Source of the DNA: Acidobacteriota bacterium
Lineage (GTDB): Bacteria > Acidobacteriota > Terriglobia > Bryobacterales > Bryobacteraceae
Assembly: GCA_016201205.1 (NCBI GenBank)
Contig: JACQDF010000193.1
Span: 1-33,669, forward strand
Reading direction: 5' to 3'
DNA length: 33,669 nt
In this document: one piece after another, positions 1-7,844 of the stretch
Position numbering within the stretch: the first letter of the stretch is position 1
Layout of the letters: each line of letters opens with the position of its first letter
Program-made: the position numbers and the translations under genes
The notes under the pieces: generated by a model
Databases searched by the model: none
The model's input: the letters and a program-made list of their open reading frames with translations, nothing else
What the model was told of the DNA's origin: nothing

Positions 1-66
1 AGCTTCCGAATCGGCGTGTTGTACAGCCTTGTGACAGGCATACCAATCCGAGCGGTTGAACCCTGA
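1..66 (+). CDS. Possible 3' end of a gene that starts outside the window
   Basis: An open frame runs from the first base to a TGA at 64-66 and reads SFRIGVLYSLVTGIPIRAVEP, which has the look of protein rather than noise (hydrophobic stretch, no low complexity). It would face galE, whose stop lies 19 bp further on. Only 21 residues are visible, so no family can be named and chance openness over this length is quite possible. Confidence 0.3.
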   Translation, partial: SFRIGVLYSLVTGIPIRAVEP

Positions 67-84
67 CAAACTAAAGCAGGGGCG

Positions 85-1068
85 TCAATCCCCGTATCCC
101 GTCGGATGCCGGCGATGCCACTCCCACGCGCTGCCGATGATCTCCTCCAGGCTCGGGTGCTTCGGCGCCCATCCCAGCTCTTTGCGGATCTTTTCCGAGG
201 ACGCCACCAGGACCGCCGAATCGCCGGGTCTGCGCGGGCATTCGGCGGCAGGAATCGGACGCCCCGTCACCTTGCGTGCGGTTTCAATCACCTCGCGCAC
301 CGAGAAGCCGCGCCCGTTGCCGAGGTTGTAGATCAGCTTGGGATGCCCGGCCAGCGCATCGAGCGCCAGAACGTGCGCGCTTGCCAGGTCCGAGACGTGG
401 ATGTAATCGCGTACGCAGGCGCCATCCGGTGTGGGGTAATCCGTGCCGAAGATCGAGATCTGTTCGCGCTGCCCCAGGGCCACGCGGAGGGTGAGCGGAA
501 TCAGGTGCGATTCCGGACGGTGATCTTCGCCGCGGTCCGGGCTCACCGCTCCGGCGGCGTTGAAGTAACGCAGGCTGGCGTAGCGGAGACCATTCAGCCG
601 GTGCAGCCAGTCGAGCATGCGCTCGACCAGCAGCTTCGATTCGCCATAGGCGTTGGTGGGCGCCAGCGGATGCGTCTCATCGATCGGCGTGTACTCGGGA
701 TTGCCATACAGCGCGGCCGTCGAGGAGAAAAGAAAGCGCCCGACGTTGTGGCGGATCAGCGCCTCGAGCAGATGGATCGAGTTGCCGGTGTTGTTGCGGA
801 AATACACCGCTGGCGTCTGCATGGATTCACCGGCTTCGATGAGCGCGGCGAAATGCATGACAGCGTCAAAGCGGTGCGAAAGGAACAGCCGGTCGAGCGT
901 GTCCGCGTCGCCAAGATCGCCGATCACCAGCTCCGCGTCCGCGGGGATGGCGGCCCGATGGCCGCGGCTGAGGTTATCGAAGAGGACCGTGCGGTGGCCG
1001 GCTTCGAGCAGTTGCCCGGTGACCGCGCTCCCGATGTATCCGGCGCCGCCGACAACGAGAATCTTCAT
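85..1068 (-). CDS. galE: UDP-glucose 4-epimerase
   Basis: A 327-residue extended short-chain dehydrogenase that interconverts UDP-glucose and UDP-galactose in the cytoplasm, feeding the Leloir pathway and surface polysaccharide synthesis. The N terminus has the Rossmann motif GGAGYIGS at about residues 7-14, then DNLSRGH; the catalytic region shows an SSTAALYG strand and YGESK (the YxxxK pair); the C-terminal part has the GalE-typical ACVRDYIHVSDLA. Length matches the usual 320-340 residues. The ATG at 1068 is chosen because the Rossmann fold starts immediately after it; an upstream in-frame extension overlaps the preceding gene and has no homology look. It lies 7 bp downstream of the Gfo/Idh/MocA oxidoreductase, so the two are probably one transcript. 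Other nucleotide-sugar epimerases share the fold, but the GalE signature residues make this call fairly firm. Confidence 0.92.
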   Translation of the reverse strand: MKILVVGGAGYIGSAVTGQLLEAGHRTVLFDNLSRGHRAAIPADAELVIGDLGDADTLDRLFLSHRFDAVMHFAALIEAGESMQTPAVYFRNNTGNSIHLLEALIRHNVGRFLFSSTAALYGNPEYTPIDETHPLAPTNAYGESKLLVERMLDWLHRLNGLRYASLRYFNAAGAVSPDRGEDHRPESHLIPLTLRVALGQREQISIFGTDYPTPDGACVRDYIHVSDLASAHVLALDALAGHPKLIYNLGNGRGFSVREVIETARKVTGRPIPAAECPRRPGDSAVLVASSEKIRKELGWAPKHPSLEEIIGSAWEWHRRHPTGYGD

Positions 1069-1075
1069 GAAACAA

Positions 1076-2401
1076 TCAGACGGCGCTCGGCTCCGGATGC
1101 ACCCAGGGCTTGCGATAGGCGCGCCGCAGCAGGCGGTTCGCCTCCGCGTCATTCACCACCACTTGCTTGACGGGATCCCAGGTGAGCGACCGGCCGAGCT
1201 GCAAGGAAAGATTCGCCAGAATGCAGCTCGCTGTCGAGATGTAACCCTGCTCGATGTCGGCGACTGGCTTGCCGCGCGAGGCGACCGCCGACAGCAGATC
1301 CAGCATGTGGTGGCGGACGGCCGGCGCCACATGGCGTTCCAATGCTTCCTCGGTTCTGTCTTCCGGATAACGCGTCAACTCATAGGTGACGTCGCGGTGC
1401 ACGGGTTCTTCCCACTTCCCCATGTGAGTGAAGTCGTAGCTGAAGACGCCGGCCTTTAGCGTGCCTTTGTCGCCGTAAAAAGTGGCGCCCCAGGCGTATT
1501 TGGGGTCAGGCGCGTGGCCGTAGGTGCGATGCTGCCACACCACGTCCAGGCCGTCGAAGGAGAACGTCGCCGTCTGCGTGTCCGTGATGTTGGCCTTGCT
1601 GTTCTTCTGCACGTAAATGCCGCCGGAAGACGAGACGCGCTGAGGCCAGCCGAGATCGAGCGTCCAGCGCACCATGTCGAGCATGTGGATGCACATGTCG
1701 CCGACGATGCCGTTGCCGTATTCCATGAAAGCGCGCCAGCGGCGTGGATGCACCAGCTCATTGTAGGGACGCATGGGCGCGGGGCCGGTCCACATTTCGT
1801 AATCGAGGTAATCGGGCGGAGCGGCGTCCGGCGGATTGGTGTTGGCCCGCATGTGGTAGTAGCAGCAGATCTCGACATGAGCGATCTTGCCAAGTTTGCC
1901 TTCTTTGATAAAGCGGTCGCGTGCTTCCCTCAGGTGCGGCGTGCTGCGCCGTTGTGTGCCCACCTGCACCACGCGTTTGTACTTGCGCGCCGCGGCCAGC
2001 ATGGCCTGGCCTTCGACGACGTCCGTGCTGATCGGCTTTTGCACGTAGACATCGACGCCGGCTTTCACTGCTTCGATCATGATGAGCGAGTGCCAGTGAT
2101 CGGGCGGGGCGATCAGCACGATGTCGAGATCCTTCTGCCGGAGCATCTCGCGATAATCGGCGTAGGTGCGCGGCGTTTTTTTCGACGCCTGGCGCGTGGC
2201 CACGATGTCGGCGGCCTGCGCCAGCATGCGCTTGTCCACGTCGCACAGCGAGACCACTTCGACGGGCGCGACCTGGATCAGACGAAGCAGGTCGATCTTG
2301 CCGTACCAGCCGCAGCCGATCAGGCCGACGCGCTTGGGAGGCTGGGATTGGAACATCGCCAGCGCAGCAGGGCTGGCGCCAAGGAATTGACGGCGGTCCA
2401 T
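1076..2401 (-). CDS. Gfo/Idh/MocA family NAD(P)-dependent oxidoreductase, Tat-type signal
   Basis: A 441-residue oxidoreductase of the glucose-fructose oxidoreductase/inositol dehydrogenase group. It opens with a short twin-arginine leader (MDRRQFLGAS), followed by the dinucleotide-binding motif GLIGCGWYG at residues 26-34. The usual EKP motif appears as QKP at 121-123, and APPDHWHS at about 98-105 is typical of this family in Acidobacteria and Planctomycetes. The C-terminal half is the GFO_IDH_MocA substrate domain (GNGIVGDMCIHMLDMVRW). The ATG at 2401 is preceded by AGGAAG at good spacing; the frame stays open further upstream but that part lies antisense-like inside the Kelch gene. The substrate cannot be told from sequence; such proteins oxidise or epimerise sugars or inositols. 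It is 7 bp ahead of galE, consistent with a carbohydrate role. Confidence 0.9.
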   Translation of the reverse strand: MDRRQFLGASPAALAMFQSQPPKRVGLIGCGWYGKIDLLRLIQVAPVEVVSLCDVDKRMLAQAADIVATRQASKKTPRTYADYREMLRQKDLDIVLIAPPDHWHSLIMIEAVKAGVDVYVQKPISTDVVEGQAMLAAARKYKRVVQVGTQRRSTPHLREARDRFIKEGKLGKIAHVEICCYYHMRANTNPPDAAPPDYLDYEMWTGPAPMRPYNELVHPRRWRAFMEYGNGIVGDMCIHMLDMVRWTLDLGWPQRVSSSGGIYVQKNSKANITDTQTATFSFDGLDVVWQHRTYGHAPDPKYAWGATFYGDKGTLKAGVFSYDFTHMGKWEEPVHRDVTYELTRYPEDRTEEALERHVAPAVRHHMLDLLSAVASRGKPVADIEQGYISTASCILANLSLQLGRSLTWDPVKQVVVNDAEANRLLRRAYRKPWVHPEPSAV

Positions 2402-2448
2402 AAGAATCTTCCTTTGGACAGTATATGCGTTTCCTGACGGACGCCGCG

Positions 2449-4128
2449 TCAGCGGCAAACCATGCCTGGCCGGTAAACCTGGTGTTGCAGCCCGCCGCTG
2501 CTGCCGCCTTGACTCGTTCCGCCGCCGGGAAGATAGATCAGGCCATTCAGAAAAACGGCTCCGGTGACGCCATGCACCGGAACCGGCATCGAGGGAAGGC
2601 TGGTCCAGGCGTTGGTGACGGGATTGTAGACATCGTGCTCCGGGTGCAGGCCATTGGGCGCGCCTGCATTCCCCTCGCCACCGAAGACATGGAGGCAGCC
2701 GTAGGCTTCCAGACCATTGATGCCGCCGCGAGGTTTCGGCATCGGCGAGCGCGTGGACCACGAATTCGCCGCCGGATCGTACACCTCGACAACATTGGTC
2801 TGCGGGCTTTGAAAACCGGCTTCGAATCGCCCGCCAACAACGTAGATCCTGCCGCCGATGGCCGCTGCTGCCAGGTGGTTGCGGGCGGTGGGCAGATCGG
2901 GCAAGGTGCGCCACGAGTCGGCTTGCGGATCGTAGACGGCAAAGTCGGCGCCGCGCGGCGGCCTGCCTCCGGCGACGTAGATCTTTGAGTCCGCCACGGC
3001 CGCCACGCCCGCGCCTCTCGCGGTGGGCATGCGCGAGCGTTCCCGCCACTCTCTCGCGCCGGGGTCGTACTCGAAAACACGATCGCTGAAATTGCCCGCG
3101 CCGGCGTCGGTGGTCTGGCCGCCGATCATGTACAGCTTGCCGTTCACGGTCGCCGCCATGTTGTGGTTGAGGGCGATGGGCATCGGGGTTGTCATTTCCC
3201 AACGGTCATCCACCGGATCGTAGAGCTGCACGGTGGCTTGCGTCTGGCGATTCGATGGATAGCCTCCGAGGACGAAGATCTTTCCGCCGGCTTCGCCGAC
3301 CGCCATCTCCGAATTCGCATCCAGCAACTGTGCGCGTGTGCCCCACTCGCCAAGCCCCGGCGGGTTGCAGGCGACGGTCACACGGTTCGAGGCCGCGCCG
3401 TCCGCGGTGACGACAATATCCAGCTCGCCCCGGCGATCCGCGAGATCCGAAGGAAGCGGCCCGACGTTCACCTGGTCGAGACCGGCATAGGTCCCTTGGG
3501 CGGCGGCGCCCGCAACCGGAACCGGCTTTCCACCGAGGGCAGCCGCGATTTCGGAGCGCCAGCCGCGAATCCCCGTTGCGAACAGCAGCAGGTAGACCTG
3601 GCCGCCGCTGAGCGAGAACGGTCGGGGCAGGAAGCCTTCTCCGGAGGCGCGCTGGAACAGCTCGGCTATCGTCCTGGACCCATCCGCGCCTTCGATCAGA
3701 ACCAGCCCGGAAGGCGCCCCTGACCCCAAAGCGTTGGCCGTAAAGATTCCCGGCGCAACCGGCGCAATGCGGACATTCACGGTCGCCAGCTCCCTCTCCT
3801 GCCCGCGAAGCATCACGGTGGCGTTGCCCTCGGCGACACCGCCTGGCACGAGGAACTTAATCTGCCCGTTGGCGATGCTGAACAGAGGAGCAGGGGCATC
3901 TTTGCCCTGGCTGTCGCGAATCGTGATCGAGTAACCCAGCAGGGCGCCGGGCAGCGCCGAGCCGGTGGCCTCCGCCGGAACCGCCGTGATCGCGGCGCTG
4001 ATGCCAATGGCGATCATGTCCGGCGCCAGCGCGCCGCGCTCGAAGCTGGCCGCCGACACCACGCTCAAGGTCTGCGCGTGAAGGCAGCCCAAACCGGCCA
4101 GCACGAGAGCAAATCGCCACAGCTTCAC
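2449..4128 (-). CDS. Exported Kelch-repeat protein with N-terminal Solibacter-type (TIGR03437-like) domain
   Basis: A 559-residue protein starting with a signal peptide (VKLWRFALVLAGLGCLHAQ). Residues about 20-240 resemble the domain catalogued as the 'Solibacter C-terminal' family: VVSAASFERGALAPDMIAI, then APLFSIANGQIKFLVPGG, then APGIFTANALGSGAPSG, then LLFATGIRGW. In most family members this domain is C-terminal; here it precedes about six Kelch blades (repeated pattern of IFVLGG / YDP / W / MP, for example KLYMIGGQ, KIYVAGGR, RIYVVGGR). A Kelch propeller is a binding platform, so an extracellular or periplasmic binding role is likely, without known ligand. The GTG start at 4128 overlaps the TGA of the cytochrome c peroxidase gene (sequence GTGA), which indicates translational coupling and a shared operon. 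Confidence 0.86.
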   Translation of the reverse strand: MKLWRFALVLAGLGCLHAQTLSVVSAASFERGALAPDMIAIGISAAITAVPAEATGSALPGALLGYSITIRDSQGKDAPAPLFSIANGQIKFLVPGGVAEGNATVMLRGQERELATVNVRIAPVAPGIFTANALGSGAPSGLVLIEGADGSRTIAELFQRASGEGFLPRPFSLSGGQVYLLLFATGIRGWRSEIAAALGGKPVPVAGAAAQGTYAGLDQVNVGPLPSDLADRRGELDIVVTADGAASNRVTVACNPPGLGEWGTRAQLLDANSEMAVGEAGGKIFVLGGYPSNRQTQATVQLYDPVDDRWEMTTPMPIALNHNMAATVNGKLYMIGGQTTDAGAGNFSDRVFEYDPGAREWRERSRMPTARGAGVAAVADSKIYVAGGRPPRGADFAVYDPQADSWRTLPDLPTARNHLAAAAIGGRIYVVGGRFEAGFQSPQTNVVEVYDPAANSWSTRSPMPKPRGGINGLEAYGCLHVFGGEGNAGAPNGLHPEHDVYNPVTNAWTSLPSMPVPVHGVTGAVFLNGLIYLPGGGTSQGGSSGGLQHQVYRPGMVCR

Positions 4129-5972
4129 GGAACGGTGCAAGCCTCCGTCATCGTGTGCGCTCGTGAGCCATCCGCGCCCGCGCCAATAAGCAGCTCGTCG
4201 AACGTCTGAAGCGGCGCCGCATTCCCCCGCCGGCCAACAACGGGAACCGCGGCCCACTTATCGGCAGCACTCAGGCGGAAGCGCGGATCGGCGCTCTGCG
4301 GTTGCAGGACATTGGGCAGTATTTCCATGTGTCCGGCAGGGACGCAGAGTTCCGGATGATCGAACGGCGCCCGCTCGAATCGCACGCGGTCATCACTGAG
4401 CGACTTCATGAAGGCGACCAGCGCAGCCCGGTCCCCTGAGCTGAGATTCAGACGCCGGATGCCCCGGCCCAGGTTGCCATCGTCGATGTAGTCGCCGCCG
4501 CGGTTGTAGAACTCGACCACCTGTTCGAGCGTCGCCTGCCCGCCGTTGTGAAAGAAAGGTCCGGTGAACTCGACATTGCGCAGAGTGGGCGTCTTGAAAG
4601 CGCCGCGGATGCCCAGACTCGCGCCGGCGTTTTGTACCGCCGCCACGGAGAAGGGCTTTCCGAAATCGTCGCGGGCATCGAGGCCGCTGTCGGCGGCGAT
4701 GGGCCGGACGCCGGTCCGGAAGAAACCTGTATCGGCCACCGTGCCGTTGCGCGCCGGTTGGACCGCGCCTCTTTGCAGAACGCTGGTGAAGCTGGCGCCA
4801 CTGAATTCCGGTCCTACGTGGCAGAACGTGCAGCGGCCTGAGCCCTGGAATACCCGCAGCCCGGCTTGTTCCAAGACCGTCAATGCACCGCCGTCCCCCT
4901 CCGAGAACCGGTCGAAGCGCGAGTCATCGGAAACGAGCGTCGCTTCATAGGCCTGGATCGCAAGGCCGAAGAACAGCGCAAAGTTGAATTCCGCCTGCGT
5001 GAAATCTCTGGAGCCTGAGGCCGGGGCCGCGGCCACAAGCTCGGAAGACCTCCAGTATTGGGGCTGAAACGCCGCTTGCACGAACCCCAGATAAGTATGC
5101 TCGGGCAGCAAACCGCGGCCCTCCCGGCCGGCGAACGGTCCCAGTACGCTGTCGTCCGGCGCCACTTTTTGCAGCGCCAGCGGGCGCAACGCCAGGATTC
5201 TCTTGCCGAGTTTCGGCCAGGTGCGACCATCGTAGGACATCTCGACGCTGCTCATCGGAGGGCCGACAGCCTGGGACGCGAGACTCGAATTCTCGAGCCG
5301 AACGCGCTCCGCCGTCAGTTGCCCGTTGCTCTCCGCGAGCACATTGGGCCGTGGGTCGGAGTCGCCAAACGGCGTCAGGCCAGTGAAGATGTTGCTGGCG
5401 CGCCCGTCCCAGAAATTGCGGAAGTAGAAGACGGCATTGATCGCCGTGGGGGTGTTGCGCCCGGTAACCTGGCGCACATTGATCCCGCCGACGCTGAAGG
5501 CGGGCGCATCACCGGCGTCGAAGCCGTCATCGGAGATGCCATCCGCGCCGAGATCGGAAAACATGCGACGGAACACACCAGCCGACCCGGCGGCCTGCAC
5601 GGTGTCGCGCAGCAGTGTCGAGCGGTTGTCCTCCACGTTGGAGAGCATGTGGAAGGGGAAGTCTTTGGGAGTCAGCGTGTAGTTGGGACGAAAGGAATCG
5701 AGCGGATTGAACAACTGGTTCTGAACGCGATGGTCGGCGCCGGCATGGAAATGACAGGTGGCGCAGGCGACTCGGCCATCGCTGCCGACCTGCATGTCCC
5801 AGAACAAAGCTTTTCCCAGCGCGATCAATGCGTCCTGGTCGCGGACATATCTTTCGAGGTTGGGCGCTTTCGGTACGCTGACGTTCTTGAGCGATCCCAG
5901 GTTCTGGCACCAGGCGGCGGGACCGCCGATGGCAATCATCAGGACAACGAGTGTGCGGCCTCGAGCATCCAT
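4125..5972 (-). CDS. Di-haem cytochrome c peroxidase/MauG-type protein
   Basis: A 615-residue exported protein with signal peptide (TLVVLMIAIGGPAAWCQ). Two c-type haem sites are visible: CATCH at residues 70-74 and CTFCH at 381-385, the arrangement of bacterial di-haem cytochrome c peroxidases and MauG relatives, which reduce hydrogen peroxide or oxidise protein residues in the periplasm. RNTPTAINAVF at about 172-182 and the late TPTLRNVEFTGPFFHNGG segment are also typical. It is much longer than the 320-350 residues of classical peroxidases, with a long insert between the haems and a C-terminal extension, as in Acidobacteria and Myxobacteria homologues. ATG 5972 is preferred over the in-frame GTG at 5984 because the run GTGGGGG then acts as the ribosome-binding site. 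That site lies in a duplicated repeat. The Kelch gene follows with a 4-bp overlap. Confidence 0.88.
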   Translation of the reverse strand: MDARGRTLVVLMIAIGGPAAWCQNLGSLKNVSVPKAPNLERYVRDQDALIALGKALFWDMQVGSDGRVACATCHFHAGADHRVQNQLFNPLDSFRPNYTLTPKDFPFHMLSNVEDNRSTLLRDTVQAAGSAGVFRRMFSDLGADGISDDGFDAGDAPAFSVGGINVRQVTGRNTPTAINAVFYFRNFWDGRASNIFTGLTPFGDSDPRPNVLAESNGQLTAERVRLENSSLASQAVGPPMSSVEMSYDGRTWPKLGKRILALRPLALQKVAPDDSVLGPFAGREGRGLLPEHTYLGFVQAAFQPQYWRSSELVAAAPASGSRDFTQAEFNFALFFGLAIQAYEATLVSDDSRFDRFSEGDGGALTVLEQAGLRVFQGSGRCTFCHVGPEFSGASFTSVLQRGAVQPARNGTVADTGFFRTGVRPIAADSGLDARDDFGKPFSVAAVQNAGASLGIRGAFKTPTLRNVEFTGPFFHNGGQATLEQVVEFYNRGGDYIDDGNLGRGIRRLNLSSGDRAALVAFMKSLSDDRVRFERAPFDHPELCVPAGHMEILPNVLQPQSADPRFRLSAADKWAAVPVVGRRGNAAPLQTFDELLIGAGADGSRAHTMTEACTVP

Positions 5973-6040
5973 TTGAACCCCCACTTATCGTAGATCAGAA
6001 AACCGATTTGAACCCCCACTTATCGTAGATCAGAAAACCG
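5971..6040 (-). repeat. Exact tandem duplication of a 35-bp unit
   Basis: The 35 bases at 5971-6005 are repeated without change at 6006-6040. On the minus strand each unit runs from CGGTTTTCTGATC to GGGGGTTCAAAT. The copy next to the cytochrome peroxidase gene supplies its purine-rich ribosome-binding site, and its last bases AT plus the next G make the ATG. GGGGGTTCAAATC also resembles a tRNA T-arm, though nothing else of a tRNA is present. Confidence 0.95.
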
Positions 6041-6041
6041 A

Positions 6042-6059
6042 GGACAGGCTACCCTGTCC
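6042..6059. repeat. REP-like hairpin, copy 1
   Basis: GGACAGG (6042-6048) and CCTGTCC (6053-6059) form a perfect 7-bp stem with a 4-base loop. CGATAAG at 6061-6067 pairs with CTTATCG at 6020-6026 (and at 5984-5990), giving an outer inverted repeat that ties the hairpin to the tandem units. A related sequence is found at 16807-16830, in the opposite orientation, sharing the ATCGGG, ACAGG, TGTCC and CGGTTT blocks. Confidence 0.75.
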
Positions 6060-6092
6060 CCGATAAGTCTGGTTGTGATATGAAGTTATCGT

Positions 6093-7841
6093 ATGCCGGT
6101 TCGCATTCCGACGAGACGGGCTTTTCTCCACACCGCCGGGCTGGCGTCCACTGCCTTCGCCCAGACACGGCGTCCAAATGTCATTGTGCTGCTCACCGAC
6201 GATCAGGGTTACGGGGACTTGTCGTGCCACGGCAATCCGGTGCTGAAGACTCCGGCGCTCGACAAACTGCACGGCGAGAGCGTGCGCTTCACGGATTTCC
6301 ACGCCGCCCCGATGTGCACGCCCACGAGAGGGCAACTGCTGAGCGGGCAGGACGCTTGCCGGAACGGCGCGACATCGGTGACCGCGGGCCGGGCGGTGCT
6401 GCGCAGGAATCTGCCAACGATGGGGGATGCCTTCGCCGGCAGCGGCTACGCCACCGGCGTCTTCGGCAAGTGGCACGTCGGCGACAACTTCCCCTACCGC
6501 CCGATGGAGCGCGGCTTCCAGGAAGCGAAGTATTTCCACGGCTGGGGGCTCAGCTCTGCGCCTGAGTTCGACAATGATTATTTCAACGGGCGCTACCAGG
6601 ACAAGGGAATGGTGAAGCAGTTCTCCGGTTACTGCACCGACTTCTGGTTCGACGAGGCGATGAAGTGGATGCGCGGGCGGCACGAAAAGGGCGAGCCGTT
6701 CTTCTGCTACCTGCCAACCAACACGCCGCATGGGCCGGCCTGGGTGGCGGATAAATACGCCGCACCCTATCAGAAGCCTGGGTTGCCGGCGAATTTCTTC
6801 GGCATGATCGCGAACCTCGACGAAAACGTCGCCAGGCTCGAAGTGTTCCTCCGCCAGACCGGGCTTCGGGAGAACACCATCCTGATTTACATGACGGACA
6901 ACGGCGGCACCGCCGGCGTCCCGGTCTACAACGCAGGCATGCGCGCGCGCAAAACGCAGATCTACGACGGCGGGCATCGCGTGCCGTGCTTCGTGCGCTG
7001 GCCCGCGGGCGGGCTGCGAGCAGCCGGGGACATCCGCGTTCCGGCCCAGATGCAGGATATGCTGCCCACGCTCATCGACCTCTGCGGCCTGAAGAAACCG
7101 GCTCGAGCGGACTTCGATGGAACCAGCCTCGCCGGACTGCTGAAGGGCGGGCAGAACACGCTCACCGATCGCATGCTGGTGGTGCAGTACGGGCAGCTTC
7201 TCAAGAAGTGGGATTCTTGCGTCATCTGGGGCAAGTGGCGGCTGATCCGCGGCGAAGAGTTGTACGATTTCTACGCCGACGCAGGCGAGCAAACCGACCT
7301 GGCGAAGCAGAATCCCGCGGTGGTGAAAAGGATGCGCGATCACTACGAATCGTGGTGGGGGCGAGTCGAGCCCGGGCTGCTCGAGTTCCAGCCCATCAGC
7401 CTGGGGGCGTCGCAGGTGAACACCGCGTATCTGTCGAGCTCGGACTGGGAGGAGATTTACTGCGACAACGTGAATGCGGTCCTAAGCGCCCAGGGCGGCC
7501 CTCGAGGCGGGCCGTGGAGCGTTCTGATCGAGCGGGATGGCGACTATGAGATCTCGCTGGCGCGTTGGCCATTTACGCGATCGCTCCCGTTGAACGCACC
7601 CTGCCCGGCAAAAAACTTGACGGCGGGCGAGTTGCCCGAAGGCAAAGCGCTGCCGATCGCCGCCGCTCGGCTGGCCATCGCCGGTCAGGAGCAATCGGCG
7701 AAGACGAAGCCGGGCGACAAGGCCGCGGTCTTTCGCGTAACGCTAAAGGGCGGAACGAAGACGACGCTGCACGGCTGGTTTCAGGATGCGCAGGGCGAGG
7801 ATGTGTGCGGGGCCTACTATGCCTCGGTGCGGAGAGTCTAG
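6093..7841 (+). CDS. Tat-exported type I sulfatase (arylsulfatase family)
   Basis: A 582-residue sulfatase that would hydrolyse sulfate esters outside the cytoplasm. It begins with a twin-arginine signal (TRRAFLHTAG) and continues with NVIVLLTDDQGYGDLSCHG, the metal-binding N-terminal strand of the family (DD at 36-37). The sulfatase signature CTPTRG lies at 75-80; C75 should be converted to formylglycine by a formylglycine-generating enzyme that is not in this window. GKWHVGD (about residues 127-133) and the MTDNGG strand (metal ligands D and N) are also intact. The last 130 or so residues, after the core, form a beta-rich tail often seen in Planctomycetes and Acidobacteria sulfatases. The ATG at 6093 has only a weak ribosome-binding site. 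Substrate is unknown; polysaccharide desulfation is the usual role in this lineage. Confidence 0.93.
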   Translation: MPVRIPTRRAFLHTAGLASTAFAQTRRPNVIVLLTDDQGYGDLSCHGNPVLKTPALDKLHGESVRFTDFHAAPMCTPTRGQLLSGQDACRNGATSVTAGRAVLRRNLPTMGDAFAGSGYATGVFGKWHVGDNFPYRPMERGFQEAKYFHGWGLSSAPEFDNDYFNGRYQDKGMVKQFSGYCTDFWFDEAMKWMRGRHEKGEPFFCYLPTNTPHGPAWVADKYAAPYQKPGLPANFFGMIANLDENVARLEVFLRQTGLRENTILIYMTDNGGTAGVPVYNAGMRARKTQIYDGGHRVPCFVRWPAGGLRAAGDIRVPAQMQDMLPTLIDLCGLKKPARADFDGTSLAGLLKGGQNTLTDRMLVVQYGQLLKKWDSCVIWGKWRLIRGEELYDFYADAGEQTDLAKQNPAVVKRMRDHYESWWGRVEPGLLEFQPISLGASQVNTAYLSSSDWEEIYCDNVNAVLSAQGGPRGGPWSVLIERDGDYEISLARWPFTRSLPLNAPCPAKNLTAGELPEGKALPIAAARLAIAGQEQSAKTKPGDKAAVFRVTLKGGTKTTLHGWFQDAQGEDVCGAYYASVRRV

Positions 7842-7844
7842 CTG

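Noticed and set aside
2402..3202. N-terminal extension of the Gfo/Idh/MocA frame
   Set aside because: The frame stays open upstream but overlaps the Kelch gene in another frame, and its Arg-rich product matches nothing; the Tat leader and ribosome-binding site at 2401 mark the real start.
5971..6040. tRNA fragment in the tandem repeat
   Set aside because: GGGGGTTCAAATC resembles a T-arm, but no matching 3' stem half or acceptor is present, so it is probably chance.
6030..7343. A 437-codon minus-strand frame
   Set aside because: It is antisense to the sulfatase with intact CTPTR motif, and its product has no recognisable motif.
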